Source: a virus. From it: a stretch of 64,000 nt of DNA. The notes under the pieces were generated by a model, which saw only the letters and a program-made list of their open reading frames with translations, was not told the origin of the DNA and searched no databases. Shown in pieces: positions 52,720 to 61,377 of this stretch. The stretch is taken from IMG/VR virus record IMGVR_UViG_3300036846_001111, positions 1 to 64,000 of that record. One strand, written 5' to 3'. Position numbers and translations under genes: made by a program. Positions within the stretch are counted from its first letter, which is position 1. Each line of letters opens with the position of its first letter.

Positions 52720-55700
52720 TCACCCATCCCGCTTCCCGGCCGTCCAGTAAATCTCGCCTTTGTGCTGCCCATACGGGACGACGTAGGGCGTGCCCGGCGG
52801 CAGCTTCTTGGCGGTCGCTTCATCGGCCGGGTGGCGCGGGAAGGCCTTCTTTCCGGCCTCCGACATGCCGGCGTAGTAGGGGATGTTGTCGGACATCGGC
52901 GCTTCGTAGCGGCTGAGCGGGTGCTCGCCGGCATAGTCGGTGTCGTACTGGCCGACGTTGTCGACGCGGTTCTGGTTGGCCCCCCAGTTCTTCCAGTATT
53001 CCTGGCCCCACTTCAAAGCCTGCGCCGTCTGCACCGACAGTTCGTAACGAGCATCGGGCTGCATCTTCGGGTCCGGCACGGTCTTGCCGATCAGGTTGGT
53101 CACGGTCGCGGGCGCGCCCTCGGCGAGATGGCTGAGATTCGCCTGCATGATGGTCTGCGCCGCGGTCAGCTTGGTCGCGAGGTCGTTGGACGCCTGATAG
53201 TCGCCGAAGGCCTTCTGGACGATCGGCCCGATCCCCGGCAGCGACGACAGCCGGCCGACCACCTCGGCGATCTGCGGCGTCAGCCGGTTGGTGTTGTGGT
53301 CGCGGTAGGTCAGGTTGATCGCGTTTTCGAGATTCCAGGCCGCCGGCGCCGTGGCGGACCATTCGCTCGCCTGCGCACCCTTGGCGACCTTGGCCTTGGC
53401 AAACTCGCCCTCGGTCAGGTTCTGCTGACCCAGCTTCTGGCTGTACTGGTAGTACCCGTTGTACGGGTTGCCGTTGATGTCGTAGGGCGTCGTCTTGCCG
53501 TCACGGATCGACTGCGCAGTGGCGAGCATAGTCGCACCCTGCTGCTTCTCTTCCGGTGTCCGCCCCATCTGGACAAGGTCTTGGCCGTGCTGCGTCAGCC
53601 ACTCCGGATCGGACATCTGCTGAAGCTGGACCGGAGGCTTGGGCTCGGGCAGATCGATGCCGGTGTTGAGGTAGTAGCCGCCAGCTAGCTTGTCTTTAAG
53701 CGGCGCGGTTGCAGCGATGTGACGCTTGACGCCAGTCGGCGCTGGCGCGGGGACATGAGCCACTGCTCCATCTCCAGGCGCTCTTGTTGCGACCGCTGCT
53801 GGCGGATGGCTGCCATCACCCCCTCGTACTTCGCCCGGTCCTCCCGATGGCGGTTGTCCGCCGCTATTAGGATGCGGCTGAGCGCCGACAGCAGCGGCGC
53901 CATCACCAGTAGGAGCAGGAGTAGGAGGCCCAAGGTTCGCTCCGTCAGCAGGCGGTGGGGTGGCGGAAACGCCATGCGAGGCGGCCACATCTGAGCCACC
54001 CATAGCATCAATATACGGCCCCATCACTTGCTCATATCGCCGCGCATAGTCGTCGTTCGTGAGGAAGTTGCCGCTCATATCCTGCCAGCCACGCTCCGCA
54101 TTGGGACCGAGCGCCGGCCTGAACATCATCTGGAAGCGCTGCTGCGCCAGTTGCGCCGCCTGGGCGCGGGCCTGCAGCATCCCGGCTTGAGCGGTCATCA
54201 CACCGGTCGGGGCGCCGGCCGCCAGGGTCGTCTCCTGCAGGTTCTTCTGCGCGGCGCCCATCTCGTAGGCACGCTGATCCTGATAGCCCTTGGCGAACTG
54301 GCCAGCCCCAACCAGGGCGGCCACGAGCGGATGCTGGGTCGGCGCGCTCGCCCAGGCCGCCGCGCCTTCCAGCGCCGGAATCCAGAAGTCCGGCGACGTG
54401 ATCTTGTCCATCAGCGTGCGCTTGGTCGGGTTCTGGGCGTGGACGAGGCCCTGCAAGTTCTCGGTCGCGGCCTGCGTCGCCGCCTCCGCGGACGTCTGGT
54501 AGTCCTCCGTCGTCGCGGGCCTCATCTGCACGGCCGGCGCGGCATCGGCTGCCGGCCCAGGCTGCGCGGCCGCGGCGAGGCCGGTGGGCGCCGGCGCGGC
54601 ATCGACCGACGCGGCAGCCGCAGCCGGGGTGGCGGCCGCACCGTGCTTGGGCACGGACACCGTCGGATTGTCGGGATCGTTCGGGTCGACGAGGCTGCCG
54701 TCAGCATAGCCGGCGCGGCCACCTGCAGCGCGGCCGCGGCGCGACATCTGCGCTATGCGCTGGCCGGCCCAGCCGACGAACTGCCCGGCCGTCTTGCCCT
54801 TCATAATCGAGGGGTTGGCGGCGATCGAGGCGGGGCTGACTACTTGGCTGAGCGGCGTCGACGGGTCGGCGTGCAGCACCCGGATGGCGTCGTGCGGGCC
54901 GAGCACCCAAGCCGAGTAGGCGTTGCCCGGCGAGGTCGGATCGATGCCGGCGTGGGTGAGCGCCAGGGCGTTCTGCTTGGCCAGCACCGGCGCCAGTTGC
55001 GCCGATAGCTGGTCGCCCTCGGGCGTCGAGCGCAGCGCCTTGATATCGCCCTTCGACATGCTGGCGGCGCGCTGCGGGTACTGCTGGCGGAACAGCCCCT
55101 CGAACGTCGAGTCGATCATCTGGAAGGGGCCGCGGGCCGACGAGGACGGATTCTTGCCGGTGCCCTCGGCGCGCGCGATCGCGCCCAGCAGGCCACCGGG
55201 AGGGGCAGGTCCGGCGTCGGAAGGCCCCGCAGCCGCGCCAGGAGGGGCGCCAGAGCCGCCCGGAGGCGCGGCGCCTGCGAAGCCAGCGGCGGCCGCCGGC
55301 GGGCCTCCAGCGGCGTCTGTGGGGCCGCCAGCCTGTGGTGCGCCGCTGTCGGCATGGGCGAAGCCGCTGGCTGGGTGCAGGTTCGCCTCGAACCGGCGCA
55401 ACAGGATGTTGTCGACCGGATCGCCGCCGGACGGGTCCTCGCCGCCGAGCGCCTGATCGACCGCATCCGGCGCACCACCGTCGGCAAAGCCGATGCGGCC
55501 GCCACGGTTGGCGAACATCGCGGCGATCTTCGCGATGTCCATGATGTCGGACATGGTCTGGTCGCCGCCGCTGCCGCTCTTGGACGGCTGGGAGACCGCA
55601 AGCTGGGCGCGCGGCGCTTCCTCGGGGATGTCGAGGCCCGCGCCGTGGTCGTTATAGAGATCGTCGGGCGTGTCGCCACCCTCGGCGCGTCTGATGCGGC

Positions 55701-57675
55701 CGCCGCGCGACGCCAGCATCAGGAACGGCAGCAGGCTCGCCATGCCGCTCGCGCCGGCGCCGATGCCCGCGCCGATGCCCGCCATGCCGGCCCCCGCAGC
55801 GCCAGCCGCAGCGCCGGCGCCACCCAAGCCGCCCATCAGGCCAGAGATGCCGCTGCCGATCGCGGGCGCGAGTTTCGCAGCGCCCTCGCCGATCTGGGCG
55901 ATGTCGGCCCCGGCGCCGAGCGCCTTGGAGAAGCCGCTCTCGCCCTGGCTGGGCGGCGCGGCCGTCTTCAACTGCTGCGGGGTCTGGCCTTGGGTAGGGA
56001 TATGCAGGCCCGGCCCCGAGCCGCCGCCGTAAGGGTTGTCGTTCTCGGGATCGGAAAGGTCGCCGCCGCCCTGCCGGTGGGCGCGCGCGAAGCCGCCGAA
56101 GGCGAACGGGACGACCGGATCGGGCTCGCGCCCAGAAGCCCACTGCGCCATCTCAGCAGTGCTCGGCGGCGCGGCAGCCTCGGCCAAGTCCGCGTCCGAG
56201 ATGCCCTTGGTCGGATCGAAGGTCGGCGACCACGACTGGTCGCTCAGCCAGTTCGCCGCCTTCTGGCCGGTCTCTGCCATCGACTTGACATCGCCGGCGG
56301 CCTCGGCGGCCTTGTGCAGGCCGGCCTGGGGCGATTCCGTCGGCGGGTGGGCGATCTGCAACTGCCCGACCGGCAGGCTCGCCTGAGGCACGTAGCCCAT
56401 GGCGCCGCCGTGGGGCGCACCACTGGCGCTCGCACCGTAGAGCGCGCCCTGCTGGTAGGGCCCGTACATCTGCTCCTGCGCCTGCAGCAGTTGCGCGATG
56501 ACCATCGGGTTGGCGCCGCCAGGGTACATGCCCCACTCGGAGAGCCCGCCGCCCTGGCGCGCGATGCGCCCGCCGGCGGCGCGCGCGCGGCGCGCCTCGG
56601 GCTCGGGTTCCCAGTCGTCGTTGGCGGCGAGCGCGAAGCCGGCGGATTCGGCGGTGGCGCGGCCATAGTCGACGGCCAGGAAACCGCTCGGGTGGTGGAT
56701 GATCGCCTCGGGGTGGAAGCGCGTGGTCTCCTGGGCCGAGAGGCCGATCCGCACCGTCGGATCGCCGCGGTAGCGGAAGCGGATGACGTTCTGGCCTTCG
56801 AACGTCTTGCCGATCGGGATGATGTCTTCCTTGAGCCGATCGTCAGAGAATAGACCGCCGGGCTGCGTGGTCGTCGTAGTAGAACCGGACAGAGCGCCGG
56901 TGCCTTCAGCGATATTGGCCAAGAATTGAGCGGTCTGGAACGGGTAGCTTTGCTGTTGAAGGAACTGGTTATACAAAGCTGTCAACCCAGCTTGCTGGGT
57001 CTGTTGCTCGACTTGGCCCGCGCCCAACTGTGCTTGCGCACCACTGAGGGCAGCGCCCTGCGCGCCGGTGCCGAGGCCGGCCAGCGCTTCGCCGGTCTGC
57101 TGCAGCGCGCCGCGGTTGGCCTGCTGCGCGGCGAGGCCGACGCCCTGCTGCTGCATCGCCGTCTGCTGGGCCTGCTGGTAGGCGTCGGAGAGGATGCCTG
57201 AGTAGGTCTGCCCGGCGGCCAGTTGCTGCTGCTGCGCGAGGTTGGCCGCGGCGATGCCCGAGCGATCGCCGCCGAACGCGCCCGACTGGATCGCGGTGCC
57301 AAGCTGGCCCGCCTGCTGCTGCTGGTTGGTCTGGTTGATCAGTTGCTCGGTCGAGCCCAGCACGCTGCCGACATACGGGTTGTAGTACTGGCCGATGTTG
57401 AGCGCGCCGGGGTCCACCGCCTGCGATCCAGCCAGGGCAAAGCCGCTGGCCGCGTTGAAATACGGCTGCGCCATGCCGGCCGCGGTGTTGGTATTGGCGA
57501 TGCCGGCTTCCTGGGTCGGCGTCACCGGCGCGACGAAGGCGTTCGGGTTGCTGCTGTACTGCTGGAACGGCGTCTGCGCGACGTTCTGGGCGGTGGCGTT
57601 GACGGCGTTGTACCTCGCCAAGACTTCAGGCGGGATGGTGACGCCAGAGGTCGAGGTACTGGTCTTACCGCCCAT
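52720..57675 (-). CDS. Giant virion protein with S74-type and lytic transglycosylase domains, 1651 aa
   Basis: ATG at 57675. Residues about 1-275 are Gln/Ala-rich. Residues about 276-340 (FSDDRLKEDIIPIG, then FRYRGDPTVRIGLSAQE and PEAIIHH, ending VDYGRA) resemble the peptidase S74/intramolecular chaperone family, usually at the C-terminus of fibres but here internal. Four GG-x-x-x-x-x-GG motifs (RGGRIRRAEGG, RGGRIGFADGG and others) follow. An SLT-like domain (about 825-975) has AIARAEGTGKNPSSSARGPF, with E likely catalytic, and GPHDAIRVLHAD. It should be a virion-associated muralytic ejection protein. Residues about 1222-1330 overlie an overprinted gene. Confidence 0.8.
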   Translation of the reverse strand: MGGKTSTSTSGVTIPPEVLARYNAVNATAQNVAQTPFQQYSSNPNAFVAPVTPTQEAGIANTNTAAGMAQPYFNAASGFALAGSQAVDPGALNIGQYYNPYVGSVLGSTEQLINQTNQQQQAGQLGTAIQSGAFGGDRSGIAAANLAQQQQLAAGQTYSGILSDAYQQAQQTAMQQQGVGLAAQQANRGALQQTGEALAGLGTGAQGAALSGAQAQLGAGQVEQQTQQAGLTALYNQFLQQQSYPFQTAQFLANIAEGTGALSGSTTTTTQPGGLFSDDRLKEDIIPIGKTFEGQNVIRFRYRGDPTVRIGLSAQETTRFHPEAIIHHPSGFLAVDYGRATAESAGFALAANDDWEPEPEARRARAAGGRIARQGGGLSEWGMYPGGANPMVIAQLLQAQEQMYGPYQQGALYGASASGAPHGGAMGYVPQASLPVGQLQIAHPPTESPQAGLHKAAEAAGDVKSMAETGQKAANWLSDQSWSPTFDPTKGISDADLAEAAAPPSTAEMAQWASGREPDPVVPFAFGGFARAHRQGGGDLSDPENDNPYGGGSGPGLHIPTQGQTPQQLKTAAPPSQGESGFSKALGAGADIAQIGEGAAKLAPAIGSGISGLMGGLGGAGAAAGAAGAGMAGIGAGIGAGASGMASLLPFLMLASRGGRIRRAEGGDTPDDLYNDHGAGLDIPEEAPRAQLAVSQPSKSGSGGDQTMSDIMDIAKIAAMFANRGGRIGFADGGAPDAVDQALGGEDPSGGDPVDNILLRRFEANLHPASGFAHADSGAPQAGGPTDAAGGPPAAAAGFAGAAPPGGSGAPPGAAAGPSDAGPAPPGGLLGAIARAEGTGKNPSSSARGPFQMIDSTFEGLFRQQYPQRAASMSKGDIKALRSTPEGDQLSAQLAPVLAKQNALALTHAGIDPTSPGNAYSAWVLGPHDAIRVLHADPSTPLSQVVSPASIAANPSIMKGKTAGQFVGWAGQRIAQMSRRGRAAGGRAGYADGSLVDPNDPDNPTVSVPKHGAAATPAAAAASVDAAPAPTGLAAAAQPGPAADAAPAVQMRPATTEDYQTSAEAATQAATENLQGLVHAQNPTKRTLMDKITSPDFWIPALEGAAAWASAPTQHPLVAALVGAGQFAKGYQDQRAYEMGAAQKNLQETTLAAGAPTGVMTAQAGMLQARAQAAQLAQQRFQMMFRPALGPNAERGWQDMSGNFLTNDDYARRYEQVMGPYIDAMGGSDVAASHGVSATPPPADGANLGPPTPAPTGDGAAAVGAQPHPNSGGQPPSGGPGEVRGGDGSHPPAAVATRAPGDGAVAHVPAPAPTGVKRHIAATAPLKDKLAGGYYLNTGIDLPEPKPPVQLQQMSDPEWLTQHGQDLVQMGRTPEEKQQGATMLATAQSIRDGKTTPYDINGNPYNGYYQYSQKLGQQNLTEGEFAKAKVAKGAQASEWSATAPAAWNLENAINLTYRDHNTNRLTPQIAEVVGRLSSLPGIGPIVQKAFGDYQASNDLATKLTAAQTIMQANLSHLAEGAPATVTNLIGKTVPDPKMQPDARYELSVQTAQALKWGQEYWKNWGANQNRVDNVGQYDTDYAGEHPLSRYEAPMSDNIPYYAGMSEAGKKAFPRHPADEATAKKLPPGTPYVVPYGQHKGEIYWTAGKRDG
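53685..54008 (-). CDS. Overprinted membrane protein inside the 1651 aa gene, spanin-like
   Basis: 107 aa in a different frame of the same strand (ATG at 54008). N-terminus 1-26, a strong membrane segment (LGLLLLLLLVMAPLLSALSR, about 26-45), then a charged helix (NRHREDRAKYEGVMAAIRQQ, then RSQQERLEMEQW). Codon use is the key: by hand count about half the codons of the host frame here end in A or T, whereas about four fifths of this frame end in G or C, like the rest of the genome. An inner-membrane spanin-like or ejection role is possible. Confidence 0.6.
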   Translation of the reverse strand: MLWVAQMWPPRMAFPPPHRLLTERTLGLLLLLLLVMAPLLSALSRILIAADNRHREDRAKYEGVMAAIRQQRSQQERLEMEQWLMSPRQRRLASSVTSLQPRRLKTS

Positions 57676-58216
57676 CGTCGTCGGCCTTCATGCCGCGCGA
57701 GCCCGGTTGGTATATCCAGTATGCGCCTGCGGGCTTGCCGAGGACGCGCTGATAGAGCCTGACCTTCGCCGCTGTCCGGTGGTTCGACAGCACCCCGATC
57801 GAGAGCGGCAGGCCGAGGTTATCAGCAACGTCCATGCTGAACTCCGCGAGTCGCGCCGCGCGGCCTCCACGCGCCCCTCGGAAGGCGGGATGCACGAAGA
57901 TCGCACGCTCCTCGACGTGCTCTTGGTCCGTGTACCACATGTTTCCGATGCGCAGCAGAACGGCCCCCTCCAGTGGTCGGCTGCCCGGCGCCCCGATCAC
58001 CCCGATGATGCCCTTTTCGAGGTTGAGGGCGGCCCAGACGTCCTGCAGGACGCGGATGGGATTGTGGATTTGGAACTCGTTCTCGGCGCAGCCCATCAGC
58101 GCCAGTTCCATGACGGCGTCGACCTCGTCGGGCGTCGCCGTGCGCACGTGCGGCAGCGGCGGCTTCTCGACCATCGGCCGCTCGTAGAGCCCGGGCTCGA
58201 TCTGCTCCTCGGTCAT
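57665..58216 (-). CDS. GNAT-family acetyltransferase
   Basis: 183 aa. ATG at 58216 with GAGAAG upstream is chosen over the GTG at 58234 that overlaps the previous stop. GNAT motif A is seen as AIFVHPAFRGARGGRAARLA (about 105-124), with the acetyl-CoA pyrophosphate loop R-G-x-R-G-G, after strands EGAVLLRIGNMWY and a later NHRTAAKVRLYQRVLG. It should acetylate a protein or small molecule. It lies between two large virion genes, a usual place for phage GNATs of unknown substrate. Confidence 0.75.
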   Translation of the reverse strand: MTEEQIEPGLYERPMVEKPPLPHVRTATPDEVDAVMELALMGCAENEFQIHNPIRVLQDVWAALNLEKGIIGVIGAPGSRPLEGAVLLRIGNMWYTDQEHVEERAIFVHPAFRGARGGRAARLAEFSMDVADNLGLPLSIGVLSNHRTAAKVRLYQRVLGKPAGAYWIYQPGSRGMKADDDGR

Positions 58217-58226
58217 GGTGATCTTC

Positions 58227-60968
58227 TCAGTCACGCGCCGGCCCCGGCAGCTTCTGCAGCGTCTGGATATGCTTGGCGCGCGACCGCTTGACGAACTCAT
58301 CGAGCACCCGGCAGCCAAGCTCGGGATCACCGCGGCCGGCGGCGCGCACCTGCTGCGGCGAGAGCACGTACTCGCCGCCCGCCGCCACGATCGGCACGCC
58401 CTCGTCGCCGTGGTCGGTGGCCGCCCCGCCACGCGACTGGAAGCGTGGATCGGTGATGTCGACCATGTCGTCGGGCTCGTCGTAGGCGCTTAGCTGCCGG
58501 CCGATCGCCGCCTTCTTGACGTCGGCCGCGGTCTGCCGCTCGCGCGCCTGGGCGGTCTGGTGGCGCAGCATGAACTTCTCGGGCAGGTGCTTCATGCCGC
58601 CGCCCTTGATGTGCAGCACGCCGTCGTGGTCGCGCTCGGCCTCCAGGCGGTTGTCCTCGCCGGCCGGCATGCCCCGCAGCGCCTCGGGGACGTCAGGATT
58701 GCCCGAACTCAGGTACTCGCTGGCGTCGTGGTGGATCGCCTTGTCGGCTGGCCACCACACGTGCCCAGCCGGGCTGGCGAGGCCGCGGGCGATCTTCTGC
58801 GGCGGCGCGCCGGGGATTTCGGCCTGCATCGGCTTGGCGGCGTCGACGATCTCGCGCACCCGGCTGGCCGGCGGATTGTCGTGGAAAAGGACACTCTGTC
58901 CGCGCACGGAGCCGCCGAAGGCGCGGTTCTGGATGTCCTCGCCGTAGGGGCCCGAGCCCTGGCCGTAGGGTCCGCCGCTCTGGCCGTAGGGCGCGCCGCC
59001 GAAGAGCCGCCGCATCACCTTGAAGCCGGCCTGGGTGTTGCCCTCGCCGTGGCTGCTGACCACGTCCGCTGGCAGCACGTAGGAGCCGGACGGCACGTGC
59101 ATGTTGAGGTGGTCGGTGCGGCCCGAGACGTGGCTGTGGATCGGCCCGACGTGCAGGTGGTGGCCCTTCAGGTTGGAGTGGAAGAGCCGCGGCCCGGCCG
59201 GCCCGCCCTCGGCGCGCCCCACCCGGCCACCGGCATGCCGCAGCGGCATCTCGCCCCGGATGAACCGATCGCGGACGTCGCGCGGGTCCATGCCGGTTTC
59301 GTGCGCGGTCTGGTGGATGCGGTCGGTGAGGAAGCCCATGAACGGCTTGGAGGAGTCGGAGGCGAGGCCGGTCTTGGCGCCGCCGCCCACCCAGCCTGAG
59401 GCCTGCGTCTCGGCCGGCGCCATGCCCATCTCGCGCCCCATGCCTTGATAGTAGTGCTCCATCGCGGCGTACTCGTTGGCGTTCGGCTGCTCGGTCCAGT
59501 AGGCGGCGTGCTCGGGATCGAGCGCCTCGCTCATCGGTGTGATGCCCTGCGCGACCTCGCGCTGGATGTTCCGCTGCGGGATGCCCTTGCCGGTCTGGTA
59601 GCCGGTGGTCAGGAAGCGCGGGTCCTGCGCCAGGATCGCCGGCAGCCGGAAAGCATGGGTGTCGATCGTCGCCGGGCGCCAGTTGCCGGTGAGATTCTCG
59701 ACGAAGCTGGCCGGCTTCGGGTTCTGCAGCGGGTCCCAGCCGGCGCCGTGCACCCGTTGCGCGTTGAGGATGTGCAGGTCTTGCGCCATATGCCCGTAGG
59801 GCTGCGGCAGTTTCTTCCCGCCAAACACCTTCTCGCCGGTCGGCATGGGCTGCCCGGTGACGTCGCGGTGGAAGTAGTAGGAGGCGTTGCGCGCGTTGGC
59901 GCTCACGTCTGAGCGCGGCGAGGTCGCGGCCACGTAGTCCATGTAGCGGCGGAACATCCGGTTGCCGGTGTCCTCGCCGTGGTGGCGGACGAACTCCTGG
60001 CGCAGCGGCTCGGCGTTGTACCAGTTCTGGGCGCCCGCCTGTCGACCACGCTCGATGTGCTCCATCACCCCCTGCCGCACCTGCTTGTTGGCGACGAGGT
60101 CGGCTACCCGCTTGGAGACGCCGCGCGGCGGGTCGTAGCGGGGCAGATCGAACTGCGGGACGTCGGGCGGCCGCTCCATGTGCGACATGTCGAACAGCGG
60201 CTCGTTCGGCGGCCCCGGGTCGAACTTCTTGGTCTTCGGCAGGCCCTGCCAGCCGCCGGGCGTCCACAGTTGGCTCTCCGCGGCGCCGCCGCCCTGTCGT
60301 CCCACGCGGCCGCCGCGCGCGTACTCGGGCTCCTGGCCCAGCGACATCCGCGCGACGTTCTGGGGCGACCACTTGCCCGGCGTCTGCTCACCGCCGTTGA
60401 ACCAGCGCACCTCGGCGCGGACCTTCGGCACGCTGAGCGCCTTGGCGATCGCGGCGCGGGTGTTGCCCTCGGCGAGGTAGGCATGGCCGTGGTGGTTGAC
60501 GGTGACGAAGACCGGGTGGTTGTGCGGATCGAAGCCGCCCTGCTCCTTCACTTGACCCATCAGGCGGTCGTACTGCGGGTCGCCCGGCTTGCGGTCCTCG
60601 TTGTTGATGCCGCCGAGCGCCGCCAGATGCTTGGTCGGCAGCATCGGGTACTCGGCGAGATGGGCGGTCATCGCGCCGTTGAGGCCCTTGGCGCCGAAGC
60701 CCATCTTGCCCGCGCCACCACGCGCGGCGGCGTCCTCGTCGGCCCACCGCTGCTTGGAAGCCAGCCAGTCCCCGCCAGGATTGTCAGCCTTGAAGCCAAG
60801 GGTCTGCAGGTGGTCAGCGACGAGACCGCTGCCGCCGCCATCGGCGCGACTCTCGCGCGCGGTGCGCATCGCCGCGGCCACCGCCTGCCGCTGCGGATGG
60901 CCGGCGTGCACCATCTCACGGATGTTCGACGATATAGTTTTTTCGGAAGATCCTGACTCCAGCGGCAT
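58227..60968 (-). CDS. Large virion protein with ParB-like fold and DUF7178-like domain, 913 aa
   Basis: ATG at 60968. N-terminus SEKTISSNIREMVHAGHPQR (about 8-27) is a motif common in phage proteins. Residues about 151-210 follow the ParB/Srx fold: PVFVTVNHHGHAYLAEGNTR (E167-R171, like ParB G-x-x-R) then VRAEVRWFNGG. Residues about 290-560 (ANKQVRQGVMEHIERGRQAG, then MDYVAATSPRSDVS and YYFHRD) match a DUF7178-like domain. Several GG motifs (GGRVGRQGGG, GGRVGRAEGG). Likely an internal virion protein. A nuclease or CTP role for the ParB-like fold is only a possibility. Confidence 0.65.
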   Translation of the reverse strand: MPLESGSSEKTISSNIREMVHAGHPQRQAVAAAMRTARESRADGGGSGLVADHLQTLGFKADNPGGDWLASKQRWADEDAAARGGAGKMGFGAKGLNGAMTAHLAEYPMLPTKHLAALGGINNEDRKPGDPQYDRLMGQVKEQGGFDPHNHPVFVTVNHHGHAYLAEGNTRAAIAKALSVPKVRAEVRWFNGGEQTPGKWSPQNVARMSLGQEPEYARGGRVGRQGGGAAESQLWTPGGWQGLPKTKKFDPGPPNEPLFDMSHMERPPDVPQFDLPRYDPPRGVSKRVADLVANKQVRQGVMEHIERGRQAGAQNWYNAEPLRQEFVRHHGEDTGNRMFRRYMDYVAATSPRSDVSANARNASYYFHRDVTGQPMPTGEKVFGGKKLPQPYGHMAQDLHILNAQRVHGAGWDPLQNPKPASFVENLTGNWRPATIDTHAFRLPAILAQDPRFLTTGYQTGKGIPQRNIQREVAQGITPMSEALDPEHAAYWTEQPNANEYAAMEHYYQGMGREMGMAPAETQASGWVGGGAKTGLASDSSKPFMGFLTDRIHQTAHETGMDPRDVRDRFIRGEMPLRHAGGRVGRAEGGPAGPRLFHSNLKGHHLHVGPIHSHVSGRTDHLNMHVPSGSYVLPADVVSSHGEGNTQAGFKVMRRLFGGAPYGQSGGPYGQGSGPYGEDIQNRAFGGSVRGQSVLFHDNPPASRVREIVDAAKPMQAEIPGAPPQKIARGLASPAGHVWWPADKAIHHDASEYLSSGNPDVPEALRGMPAGEDNRLEAERDHDGVLHIKGGGMKHLPEKFMLRHQTAQARERQTAADVKKAAIGRQLSAYDEPDDMVDITDPRFQSRGGAATDHGDEGVPIVAAGGEYVLSPQQVRAAGRGDPELGCRVLDEFVKRSRAKHIQTLQKLPGPARD

Positions 60969-60978
60969 AATCGTGCCC

Positions 60979-61377
60979 TTACGAGTACGAAACCGTGACG
61001 GTCATGCCCGCGCCAGGGATCACCACCAGCCCCAGGCTGAGCGGCAGGTTCACGAACACCGATCCGACCGCGTTCGGTATCACATAGATCACCGGCGCTG
61101 TCGCGGCGGCGCTGTTGGAGTCGACGATCGCGCCCGGCGCGGTGCCGGCGACGGTGACGTTGACGAACGCCACCCGGCCGGGACCCAGCTTCGACTGCAC
61201 CGGGCCGCCGGTGAGCGCCGGGGCCGACTGCTGACCGTTGATCGCCAGCAGCGTCTGCCCGAGGTTGGCGATGTTGACGGCGACGTTCTTCACGGCGGTC
61301 AACAGGTCGCTGAGAGACGCGCCCGCCGGGCCTTGGCCGTGGCCCGGATGTGGGCCCGGGGTCGGATCGTAGGTCAT
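60979..61377 (-). CDS. Putative virion protein, 132 aa
   Basis: ATG at 61377 overlaps the tail-hub gene by 4 bp (ATGA). N-terminal Gly/Pro tail, a coiled-coil helix (ASLSDLLTAVKNVAVNIANL, about 20-39), and a C-terminal beta domain (VAFVNVTVAGTAPGAIVDSN). The size and position suggest a tail tip or fibre adaptor. The family was not recognised. Confidence 0.6.
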   Translation of the reverse strand: MTYDPTPGPHPGHGQGPAGASLSDLLTAVKNVAVNIANLGQTLLAINGQQSAPALTGGPVQSKLGPGRVAFVNVTVAGTAPGAIVDSNSAAATAPVIYVIPNAVGSVFVNLPLSLGLVVIPGAGMTVTVSYS

